6,469 bases of DNA, from assembly GCA_031552995.1 (NCBI GenBank), contig JAVBMB010000050.1, positions 1 to 6,469 of the forward strand, given 5' to 3'. Below the pieces are notes generated by a model. It was not told where the DNA came from. It was given only the letters and a program-made list of their open reading frames with translations, and did no database searches. Positions within the stretch are counted from its first letter, which is position 1, and every line of letters begins with the position of its first letter. The DNA comes from JAVBMB01 sp031552995. GTDB taxonomy: Bacteria; Bacillota; Clostridia; Oscillospirales; Butyricicoccaceae. The position numbers and the translations under genes are program-made. Below, one piece after another: positions 1 to 6,041 of this stretch.

Positions 1-940
1 CAAAATCTTCTGCGGTTTCTCCGGGGAATCCAACAATAAGGCTCGTTCGGATAATTGCGTCCGGCATCAGCTCGCGTATACGCGCTATACGCTCGCGAAT
101 CAGCCCGCCGTCGCCGCGGCGGTTCATGCGCGCCAGAACCGGCGTTGAAATGTGTTGAATGGGTATGTCGAAATATTTAAGAACCTTACTGCTCTCTGCG
201 ATGGTCTCAAGCAGCTCGTCGTCGATTTCATCGGGATACAGATAGTGTATGCGAAGCCACTCGATGCCGTCGATATTCCGCAGCCAGCGCAAAAGCCCGG
301 CAAGCGACAGCTTTCCGTAGATATCAAGCCCATAGCGCGTTGTATCCTGCGCGATAATGAGCAATTCCTTTACCCCGGCATTCGCAAGCGTTTCGGCCTC
401 GTGTACGATGCTTTCGATATCCCGGCTGCGAAACGGGCCCCGGATAGACGGAATCGCGCAGTATGCGCAGCGGTTGTCACATCCCTCGGCAATGCGCAGC
501 CACGCCCAGTAGCCGGGTGTAAGCAGCTTTCGCGGCGCGTCGATATCCGAGCGGTTGTTTGGCGCGAACAGTGCCGGCCTGGCGCCACTGAGCGCGGCGT
601 CAACCGCGCCGGCGATATCCCCAAGGCTGCCGACGCCCAGCACGCCGTCAAGCTCCGGAAGCTCGAGCATAACCTGGTCTCGGTAGCGCTCGGCCAGGCA
701 TCCGGCGGCAAGCAACACTTTAAGCTTACCCTCCGTTTTAAGTCGGGCAAGCTGAAGTATGGCGTCAATCGCCTCAAGCTTGGCGGAATCAATAAACCCG
801 CATGTGTTGACTATGGCGGCGTCGGCCTCGGCGGGGTCGGCTGTGATGTCGTACCCCGCAAGCTCGAGCTGCGCGAGCATTTGCTCGGAATTGACGGTGT
901 TTTTTGCGCAGCCGAGCGAATGCATGTATACCTTAGGCAA
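1..940 (-). CDS. rimO: Ribosomal protein S12 methylthiotransferase RimO (radical SAM), 3' end cut by window edge
   Basis: RimO is a cytoplasmic radical-SAM enzyme with two Fe-S clusters that adds a methylthio group to the conserved aspartate of ribosomal protein S12. Translating from the TTG at 940 gives 313 uninterrupted residues. The N-terminal UPF0004 domain opens with SLGCAKNTVNSE and holds its three cluster cysteines at C11, C47 and C81. The radical-SAM CxxxCxxC follows as CDNRCAYC (C154, C158, C161), and IPSIRGPFRSR after it separates RimO from the related tRNA enzyme MiaB. About 125 residues, including the C-terminal TRAM domain, lie beyond the left edge. TTG is chosen because it gives the full first beta strand (PKVYMHSLGC) and sits 7 bases after GGAGGAG. 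The in-frame ATG at 925 would cut that strand and has no such site. One base separates it from the recX stop, so it is probably translated together with recX and transcribed from recA. Confidence 0.95.
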   Translation of the reverse strand, partial: MPKVYMHSLGCAKNTVNSEQMLAQLELAGYDITADPAEADAAIVNTCGFIDSAKLEAIDAILQLARLKTEGKLKVLLAAGCLAERYRDQVMLELPELDGVLGVGSLGDIAGAVDAALSGARPALFAPNNRSDIDAPRKLLTPGYWAWLRIAEGCDNRCAYCAIPSIRGPFRSRDIESIVHEAETLANAGVKELLIIAQDTTRYGLDIYGKLSLAGLLRWLRNIDGIEWLRIHYLYPDEIDDELLETIAESSKVLKYFDIPIQHISTPVLARMNRRGDGGLIRERIARIRELMPDAIIRTSLIVGFPGETAEDF

Positions 941-941
941 A

Positions 942-1406
942 TTACTGCTCCTCCAGAGTGTCGAGATATTCCCTCATCGCCTCCCTGACCTCCGCCCACG
1001 AGAACCCTCTGCGCACAAGACCATCCGAGACGTTTTTTATCAGCCGCCGGTCCGGCTGGCGGCCTGAAAGCTTTGAGTTTATGTACCTGCGCATTTTGTC
1101 GCCGTTTGGCACAAAATCCCGCATAATTGTATCGATATCATCGGGCTCGAGCAGCTTTTCCCTAAGCTGCTGGCGAACACGCGCCGCGCCGTAGCCGCGC
1201 GCGGCATATGACTCGGCCAGAATGCGTCCGTAGGCGACGTCGTCAAGCAGCCCAAGCTCTTTGAGCCGCGCAACGGCATATGCGGCGTCCTGCGGCTCTA
1301 TATCCTTCTCCAGCAAGCGCTTGTAAAGCGCGGCGCAGCTGCGATTGTGATATTCAAGCGTGTTGGCGGCCGTTTTTAGCGCCTTGTCCCTAGATTCGTC
1401 AGACAT
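942..1406 (-). CDS. recX: Regulatory protein RecX, modulator of RecA
   Basis: RecX proteins bind along RecA filaments in the cytoplasm and usually limit their growth and activities. This 154-residue product has the usual family size. It is almost wholly alpha-helical, as expected for three tandem three-helix repeats. The family signature GLLDD is at residues 52-56, followed by the YAARGYGAARVRQQL stretch at 67-81 that matches the conserved second-repeat helix. The third repeat covers roughly 97-154. The start ATG at 1406 follows a modest site, GGTGA (1417-1413), with 6 bases spacing. The gene begins 14 bases after the recA stop and ends 1 base before rimO, so it must share the recA transcript. 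It would therefore rise together with RecA on SOS induction. No truncation or frameshift is seen. Confidence 0.92.
   Translation of the reverse strand: MSDESRDKALKTAANTLEYHNRSCAALYKRLLEKDIEPQDAAYAVARLKELGLLDDVAYGRILAESYAARGYGAARVRQQLREKLLEPDDIDTIMRDFVPNGDKMRRYINSKLSGRQPDRRLIKNVSDGLVRRGFSWAEVREAMREYLDTLEEQ
948..954 (-). promoter_or_regulatory. Shine-Dalgarno site of rimO inside the end of recX
   Basis: On the minus strand GGAGGAG lies 7 bases before the TTG at 940. It is made of the recX codons for Leu-Glu-Glu near its C-terminus, and the recX stop TAA lies between it and the start. This strong site decides for the TTG start and suggests translational coupling of rimO to recX. Confidence 0.85.
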
Positions 1407-1420
1407 CAGCTGTCACCGGG

Positions 1421-2524
1421 TCACATCTCGTCATCTTCAAAATCGTCGGCAAAAACCTCTACACCGCCTTTTGCCGCGGCGGCAGGCCTGTCGGCTTTGC
1501 TTGGCTTGTCGGATTTTTCCGGCTTCTCCGGCCCGGCCGCGGCGTCGCCCTTCAGCTTCTCGCGAATCTCGCGGTCGAGCTTCTCGGCGGCGTCGGGGTT
1601 ATCCTTAAAATACTGCTTTGCGCTGTCTCTTCCCTGACCAAGACGGATGTCACCCATCGAGAACCATGCGCCCGCTTTCTGCACCAGGCCCAGCTTGACG
1701 CCCATGTCGACAAGCTCGCCTGTTTTGGAAATCCCCTCGCCGTACATGATATCAAACTCGGCCTCCTTAAACGGCGGCGCAACTTTATTCTTGACGACCT
1801 TTGCCTTTGTGCGGCTGCCTATCTGCTGCGTACCGTTTTTGATATGCTCGGTACGGCGTATCTCGATGCGTACGCTCGAGTAGAACTTGAGCGCCCGCCC
1901 GCCCGTGGTTGTCTCGGGGTTCCCATAAACGACGCCGATTTTTTCTCGCAGCTGGTTGATGAACACAACGACGCAGTTCGACTTCGATATAGCGCCCGTC
2001 AGCTTGCGCAGCGCCTGAGACATGAGCCTTGCGTGCAGCCCAACGAAGCTGTCGCCCATCTCTCCCTCGATTTCGGCGCGCGGCACAAGGGCCGCGACCG
2101 AGTCGATGACAAGCACATCAATGGCGTTTGAACGCACAAGCTCTTCGGCAATTTCAAGCGCCTGCTCACCTGTGTCCGGCTGGGCGACAAGCAGGCTGTC
2201 GGTATCTACGCCCAGCGCCTTGGCGTACACAGGGTCAAGCGCGTGTTCGGCGTCGATGAACGCCGCCTCTCCACCGCCTTTTTGCGCCGAGGCGACAATG
2301 TGCAGCGCAATCGTCGTCTTGCCCGATGATTCTGCGCCATATACTTCAACAATGCGTCCGCGCGGCACGCCGCCAACGCCCAACGCCAGATCGAGCGCTA
2401 TCGACCCGGTGGAAATCGCCTCGATATTGAGCTTACTGTTCTCACCAAGGCGCATGACGGCGCCTTTCCCGAATCGTTTTTCCAGCGTTTGGAGAGCTGT
2501 TTGCAGAGCATTGTCCTTTTCCAT
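1421..2524 (-). CDS. recA: Recombinase RecA
   Basis: RecA forms ATP-dependent filaments on single-stranded DNA, catalyses strand exchange in recombinational repair, and triggers LexA self-cleavage in the SOS response. The 367-residue product shows the N-terminal polymerisation helix with FGKGAVMRLG (18-27), Walker A GAESSGKTT (63-71), the catalytic glutamate E93 in DAEHALD, Walker B VLVIDS (137-142), and Q191 in INQLREKIGV at the start of DNA-binding loop L2, which ends in NPETTTGG (202-209). KNKVAPPF (245-252) is also conserved. After residue 326 there is a low-complexity linker rich in Ala, Lys and Pro (327-354), then the usual acidic tail (356-366). This makes it slightly longer than the E. 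coli and Bacillus proteins. The ATG at 2524 has a good site, GAGGTG, 6 bases upstream. It is the first gene after its own LexA-type promoter and leads recX and rimO. Confidence 0.99.
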   Translation of the reverse strand: MEKDNALQTALQTLEKRFGKGAVMRLGENSKLNIEAISTGSIALDLALGVGGVPRGRIVEVYGAESSGKTTIALHIVASAQKGGGEAAFIDAEHALDPVYAKALGVDTDSLLVAQPDTGEQALEIAEELVRSNAIDVLVIDSVAALVPRAEIEGEMGDSFVGLHARLMSQALRKLTGAISKSNCVVVFINQLREKIGVVYGNPETTTGGRALKFYSSVRIEIRRTEHIKNGTQQIGSRTKAKVVKNKVAPPFKEAEFDIMYGEGISKTGELVDMGVKLGLVQKAGAWFSMGDIRLGQGRDSAKQYFKDNPDAAEKLDREIREKLKGDAAAGPEKPEKSDKPSKADRPAAAAKGGVEVFADDFEDDEM

Positions 2525-2581
2525 TTATCGCACCTCTAATACTATTTTAAATTTGATGCTATGCCGTTTCCAGCCGGTACT

Positions 2582-2594
2582 TCAGGCCGCCTGA
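2582..2594 (-). other. Small hairpin at the 5' end of the recA leader
   Basis: TCAGG and CCTGA pair around a three-base loop, a 5-bp stem about 4 bases into the predicted recA transcript. There is no T-run after it, so it is not a terminator. It might protect the 5' end of the mRNA, but a stem this short can arise by chance. Confidence 0.35.
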
Positions 2595-2604
2595 CAACGA
2601 AATA

Positions 2605-2633
2605 ATGATAACACATATCGCGAAAAAAAGCAA
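2605..2633 (-). promoter_or_regulatory. recA promoter (sigma-A type, extended -10)
   Basis: On the minus strand a -35 element TTGCTT (2633-2628) is followed by exactly 17 bases and the -10 element TATCAT (2610-2605), which matches TATAAT in five of six positions. TGT directly before the -10 makes it an extended -10, which can offset the weak -35 (three of six). Transcription would begin near 2598 and leave a leader of about 75 bases before the recA ATG. This is a reading by eye; no start site has been mapped here. Confidence 0.8.
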
Positions 2634-2643
2634 CATATGTTCG
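2630..2643 (-). promoter_or_regulatory. LexA (SOS) operator of recA
   Basis: The minus strand reads CGAACATATGTTGC. The Gram-positive LexA box is CGAAC-RNRY-GTTYG/C, and the site agrees except for G in place of Y in the right half. The core GAAC-ATAT-GTTG is nearly palindromic. It overlaps the first bases of the recA -35 element (2633-2628), so bound LexA would block RNA polymerase. It is the standard place for SOS control of recA in Bacillota, and lexA itself is not in the window. Confidence 0.85.
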
Positions 2644-2655
2644 TATCGCCGACTA

Positions 2656-3513
2656 TCAGTCGCCAACGCCCCATATGACGCGGGGAATCCCCTGCATGTC
2701 GTTTTGGGCGCGCACGCTTTTGAACCCGCTGCCGCGCAGCATACCGATGACGCTTTCGCTTTGGCCGAGGCCGATTTCCAGCATCAGCGCGCCGCCTTTA
2801 TTCAGCATTCGGCGGCTGTTTTTGATGATTGCCCGGTAGAAATCCAACCCGTCGCGCCCGCCGTCAAGCGCAATTTTCGGCTCGTGCCGAACCTCGATAT
2901 CAAGATGCGATAAATCGCCTGACGGGATATACGGCGGGTTGGCCGCGATGACGTTGTACTTGCCCATATTTTCGGGCAGAGGAACAAGCGCGTCGGCCAC
3001 GGCGGTAATCGACCTGGCCGTCAGGCTGTGGCGCATGATGTTCTTGCGGGTGATGTGAAGCGCAGGCTCGTGTATGTCGCAAAATGTACAGGTTATGCCG
3101 TCGGAGACGTTTTTAAGTATCGCTATGCCGATGCAGCCGCAGCCGCAGCACAGGTCCATTATGCGCCCCTTTTCGCGCAGGCGCAGGAAGTCAATTGCCG
3201 TCTGCACAAGTATCTCGGTGTCGGCGCGCGGGATGAGCGTATCGGTTGTCACATACAGCGGCAGCGAAAAAAACTCCCATTCCCCGGTGATATGCTGAAC
3301 AGGCACGCCGCTGAGCCGAAGGTCAATCAGCGCCGAAACAGCCTCCCATTCCTTGTCGAACACAAGCTTCTCCCTGTTGGCATAGAACTGCTCCCGGTCA
3401 AACTCGAGCGCGTGACATACAAGCTCGCGCGCTTCAATGTCATTACCGGCTATGCCGCTGAGGCGCAACAGCCGGCGGGCGTCGAGATACGCCTCGTTAA
3501 CCGTCTTTACCAT
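2656..3513 (-). CDS. prmC: Peptide chain release factor N5-glutamine methyltransferase PrmC
   Basis: PrmC (HemK) uses S-adenosylmethionine to methylate the glutamine of the GGQ motif in release factors RF1 and RF2, which speeds translation termination. The N-terminal helical domain that holds the release factor spans about 1-85 and includes the typical VPVQHITGEWEF stretch (70-81) and LIPRADTE (93-100). The Rossmann methyltransferase domain follows, with SAM motif I DLCCGCGCIGIA (120-131) and the catalytic NPPY at 192-195. Length is 285 residues, close to the 277 of E. coli. I chose the ATG at 3513 because GGGAGG stands 8 bases before it and the protein then begins as usual for the family. 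An in-frame ATG at 3573 would add 20 residues overlapping the upstream gene and has no ribosome site. It is likely the last gene of the kinase-DUF1385 operon; prfA, often its neighbour, is absent here. Confidence 0.95.
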   Translation of the reverse strand: MVKTVNEAYLDARRLLRLSGIAGNDIEARELVCHALEFDREQFYANREKLVFDKEWEAVSALIDLRLSGVPVQHITGEWEFFSLPLYVTTDTLIPRADTEILVQTAIDFLRLREKGRIMDLCCGCGCIGIAILKNVSDGITCTFCDIHEPALHITRKNIMRHSLTARSITAVADALVPLPENMGKYNVIAANPPYIPSGDLSHLDIEVRHEPKIALDGGRDGLDFYRAIIKNSRRMLNKGGALMLEIGLGQSESVIGMLRGSGFKSVRAQNDMQGIPRVIWGVGD

Positions 3514-3521
3514 ATTTGCCG

Positions 3522-3527
3522 CCTCCC
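3522..3527 (-). promoter_or_regulatory. Shine-Dalgarno site that fixes the prmC start
   Basis: GGGAGG on the minus strand is 8 bases before the ATG at 3513. Its strength, against nothing comparable before the upstream in-frame ATG at 3573, decides for the shorter 285-residue PrmC. Confidence 0.85.
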
Positions 3528-3536
3528 AAGATTTTT

Positions 3537-3554
3537 GTGACAGGCGATTGTCAC
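3537..3554 (-). repeat. Inverted repeat spanning the DUF1385 stop codon
   Basis: GTGACA and TGTCAC are perfect 6-base inverted arms around a six-base loop. The left arm contains the TGA stop of the DUF1385 gene (3553-3551), and the right arm ends 9 bases before the prmC ribosome site. It is followed by A-rich, not T-rich, sequence in the transcribed strand, so it does not look like a rho-independent terminator. It may affect coupling or mRNA processing between the two genes. Confidence 0.45.
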
Positions 3555-4501
3555 CATGTGTCTCCGCCACCATCCGGGATGACCTGCCTGAGCGCCTCGA
3601 TTCCGACCTCTATCATGCTGTCATCCGGTTCGAATGTAGTGAAGTTTTGAAGCCAAAGCCCCGGCGCGCGCAAAATCATTGTGAACGCGTTGTCATACCT
3701 GCCGGCGAAACGGTTTATCTCGTAGCTTACGCCCAGGACAACCGGAAGCAGCGCCAGACGCAGCGCTACACGAAGCCACGGATTCGACCAAGTGAACAGC
3801 GAGTAAAACAGTATGCTGATTATCATAACCACAAACAGAAAGCTTGTGCCGCAACGCGGGTGCAGGCGGCTGTGCCCGCGGACATTTTCGACCGTCAGCT
3901 CCTCCCCAGCCTCGTAGCAGGCTATGGATTTATGCTCGGCACCGTGGTACATGAACGTGCGGCGGATATCCTTTTGCTTGGACATAAAAAACAGAAACAG
4001 CAGGAACGCCGCAATCCTGATGGCTCCCTCGGCAAGGTTGCGCACTATACCGGGCAGGCCGTCGCCGAACAGGCCGGCGACAAGAGTCGGAAGCAGAATA
4101 AACAGCGCGACCGGCATGAGAATGCCGAACGCCATAGCGACGCCCATGGCAAACTTTTCTACAGCCTTGTTCTGAAGCTTTTTTTCAAGCCACGCTTCGA
4201 ACTTGCCCATCTCACGGTTTTCGTCCGGGCTTTCCTCGGCGAAAAAATCTGCCGAGTAGTTCAGCGCGCCGAAGCCGTATTTCATCGAGCTGATGAAGCC
4301 TATCACACCGCGCACGACGGGGATTTTGCGCAGCTTGCTGCCCGTCGTACTGCCGACCGGGTCCACTTTAACGGCCAGCTCGCCGTCCTGCTTGCGCACG
4401 ACGATTGAGCTTTTTTCCGGACCGCGCATCATTATCCCCTCGATAAGCGCCTGACCGCCGATTGATGTTTTGATTTTCTCTTTAGGGTTATACTTTGACA
4501 T
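3551..4501 (-). CDS. DUF1385 (YqhQ-family) integral membrane protein
   Basis: This 316-residue product belongs to the DUF1385 family, represented by Bacillus subtilis YqhQ. Its biochemical role is not established to my knowledge, although databases often call it a putative metal-dependent enzyme. The diagnostic N-terminal GGQALIEGIMMRG is at 15-27, then IPVVRGVIGFISSMKYG (60-76), YHGAEHK (185-191) and HPRCGTSFLF (214-223). The conserved His, Glu and Cys residues could bind a metal, which is inference. Hydrophobic segments lie near 119-145, 159-173, 219-237 and 242-262, so it is a polytopic membrane protein with no cleavable signal. The last ~50 residues (SYEINRFAGRYDN onward) are the conserved cytoplasmic-looking tail. 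The ATG at 4501 is the only in-frame start after the kinase stop and lacks a close ribosome site. It lies between a two-component system and prmC; the pairing with prmC is common in Clostridia. Confidence 0.92.
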   Translation of the reverse strand: MSKYNPKEKIKTSIGGQALIEGIMMRGPEKSSIVVRKQDGELAVKVDPVGSTTGSKLRKIPVVRGVIGFISSMKYGFGALNYSADFFAEESPDENREMGKFEAWLEKKLQNKAVEKFAMGVAMAFGILMPVALFILLPTLVAGLFGDGLPGIVRNLAEGAIRIAAFLLFLFFMSKQKDIRRTFMYHGAEHKSIACYEAGEELTVENVRGHSRLHPRCGTSFLFVVMIISILFYSLFTWSNPWLRVALRLALLPVVLGVSYEINRFAGRYDNAFTMILRAPGLWLQNFTTFEPDDSMIEVGIEALRQVIPDGGGDTW

Positions 4502-4511
4502 GGTTGCAGTC

Positions 4512-4540
4512 TTCGCCGTCCCAGAGGCGAATGCTCCTTT
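4512..4540 (-). promoter_or_regulatory. Distant Shine-Dalgarno plus hairpin before the DUF1385 start
   Basis: A strong AAAGGAG (4540-4534) stands 32 bases before the ATG at 4501, too far for normal initiation, and no ATG, GTG or TTG stands at a usual distance after it. Between them TTCGCC (4531-4526) and GGCGAA (4517-4512) form a 6-bp stem with an 8-base loop. If folded, the stem would leave 12 unpaired bases between site and start. The sequence elements are seen directly; the looped-out spacing is inference. Confidence 0.45.
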
Positions 4541-4549
4541 ACGTAACGA

Positions 4550-6019
4550 TTATCTGTCGTGGCTCTCGGTCTTGCCCATCTCATCGCTGAGCGGAATCGA
4601 GAGTATCACGGCTGTGCCCTCTCCGAACACGCTCTCGACCTCCATCGCGCCGCCGTGCAGCGATATGATGTCGTTGCAAACAGCAAGGCCGATACCGGTC
4701 CCGCGCCCGCGCGCGCTGCCTTTGAAGAACTTCTCCTTGACAAACGGCAGCTCTTTTTCGTTTATCCCCTGGCCGTAGTCACGGAAGGTTATAACGCAAA
4801 TACAGTCAGCTATCTGAACGCCGACATCGAGGAAATTGCCGCCAGTGCCATATTTGGCGGCGTTGTCGATGATATTGAGAAACACCTGCTTAAGCCTGTT
4901 TTTGTCCCCGTGGACGATAACCAAATCATCCGGCTCGCTGTATCTGACCTCAAGCCCCTGGCTTTTCAGCATATCGGTGTAGATGAACACGGCGTCGTAC
5001 AGCACGCCGCGGATATCGAAATCCTCTGTCTGAAGGCGCAGTCCGCCGCTCTCGATTCTGGAAAAGTCCAGCAGCTCCTCGACCATCTGCGACAGGCGCT
5101 GTGTCTCGTTCTTTATGACCTCAAGCCCTGCCGTGGCGATGGCTGGGTCGTCAATGTCGTGCGCGACGGTCTCGGCCCAGCCGTTTATCGCTGTCAGCGG
5201 TGTGCGGAGCTCGTGCGAGACAGATGAGATGAAATCGTTTTTCACCTTTTCCATCCGCGCAAGCTCGGCCGACATGTTGTTCAGCGTGCCGCACAGCTGC
5301 CCTATCTCGTCGTCGAACTCGACGTTCAGGCGCGCGCCGTACTGGCCGCCGGCTATCGTTGTCGCCAGCTGGTTTATCTTGATAATAGGGTTCGTGATTG
5401 TCTGGATAAAGTATTTATTTGACAGGACGATAATGGCGGACAGGCCGGCCATCCCGGCGGCGAGGATGAGATAGACACGGATAAGCTGTGTATCGAGCGC
5501 GCGCAGAGATGTGACGTAGCGCACAGCGCCGATGACCATACCGGCAGGGTTTGTTATCGACGCCGTCGTCGCCATGATGCGCTCTCCCGTTATCGGGTCG
5601 TAGCCGGTGTTTGTGAACATACCCTTTGTATCTATTGCCGTTTTCGCGTCGAGCGTATCGAGGTAAAAGCCCGCCACAAGGCCGGAAGACGAGAACTCGA
5701 CGCGGCGATACGGGTCGAGAATCTGCATCTCAAGCTTATCACGGTCACTAAAGTCCTGCACGAGGCGTCTTGAGCTTTCGAAAAACTGCGTCGAGCTGGA
5801 GCTCATATACCGTATGATGTATTTCGAAGACTCGCGCGCACGGCTCTCGAGGCTTGACTGGACAGTGGAATAGAGGTAAAACGTGACGCCGAGCGCCGCC
5901 GTGACCGTTATGGCAAAAAGCGCGCCGATAATGACGCTGATACTGTTCCAGAACCAGCGCCGCTTTATCCCGCTAATCTTTTTGCGCGCGTCTCCGCCCG
6001 CCTGCTCGACACCAGGCAT
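4550..6019 (-). CDS. Membrane sensor histidine kinase, HAMP-HisKA-HATPase_c
   Basis: This is a complete 489-residue sensor kinase that should phosphorylate the response regulator just upstream. A basic N-terminus precedes TM1 (about 25-50). An extracytoplasmic domain follows (51-181), with TGERIMATTASITNPAGMV near 144-162, a pattern like PDC/Cache sensor domains. TM2 spans about 182-204 and is followed by HAMP (205-257). The phospho-accepting histidine is H269 in SSVSHELRTPLTAI. The ATPase domain shows the N box NIIDNAAKY (382-390), G1 DYGQGI (414-419), F box KEKFFKG (428-434) and G2 GRGTGIGLA (438-446). There is no PAS domain between HAMP and HisKA, unlike WalK of Bacillus, so I do not assign it to WalK. 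The ligand is unknown. The ATG at 6019 follows GAGG by 6 bases and the regulator stop by 22. Its stop is in the same frame as the next gene, 16 codons before that ATG. Confidence 0.95.
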   Translation of the reverse strand: MPGVEQAGGDARKKISGIKRRWFWNSISVIIGALFAITVTAALGVTFYLYSTVQSSLESRARESSKYIIRYMSSSSTQFFESSRRLVQDFSDRDKLEMQILDPYRRVEFSSSGLVAGFYLDTLDAKTAIDTKGMFTNTGYDPITGERIMATTASITNPAGMVIGAVRYVTSLRALDTQLIRVYLILAAGMAGLSAIIVLSNKYFIQTITNPIIKINQLATTIAGGQYGARLNVEFDDEIGQLCGTLNNMSAELARMEKVKNDFISSVSHELRTPLTAINGWAETVAHDIDDPAIATAGLEVIKNETQRLSQMVEELLDFSRIESGGLRLQTEDFDIRGVLYDAVFIYTDMLKSQGLEVRYSEPDDLVIVHGDKNRLKQVFLNIIDNAAKYGTGGNFLDVGVQIADCICVITFRDYGQGINEKELPFVKEKFFKGSARGRGTGIGLAVCNDIISLHGGAMEVESVFGEGTAVILSIPLSDEMGKTESHDR

Positions 6020-6041
6020 CGCTCACCTCAATTTGCTTATT

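Noticed and set aside
152..988. Plus-strand open frame of 278 codons
   Set aside because: It lies opposite rimO, which has full motif support. The frame is open because of the GC-rich codon bias of the real gene, and its translation has no recognisable domain.
2544..2572. Second recA promoter, TGGAAA-17-TAAAAT
   Set aside because: Spacing and matches are fair, but transcription would start at about 2537, directly against the ribosome site at 2536-2531. The upstream promoter with the LexA box is much more convincing.
2022..2594. Plus-strand open frame of 190 codons over the start of recA
   Set aside because: It is fully antisense to recA and its promoter leader, has no family resemblance, and its Ser/Pro/Ala-rich product is typical of a shadow frame.
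2623..2642. Possible terminator: AACATATGTT palindrome followed by seven T on the minus strand, after prmC
   Set aside because: As an RNA hairpin it would have only about three AT-rich pairs around the loop. The palindrome is better explained as the LexA operator, and the T-run falls in the promoter spacer.
3514..3573. 20-residue N-terminal extension of PrmC from the ATG at 3573
   Set aside because: It overlaps the end of the DUF1385 gene and has no ribosome site. The ATG at 3513 has GGGAGG at 8 bases and gives the family-typical length.
3437..4408. Plus-strand open frame of 323 codons
   Set aside because: It is antisense to the DUF1385 gene and the start of prmC, both with clear family motifs. 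Its product is rich in Arg, His and Gln, as expected for a shadow frame.
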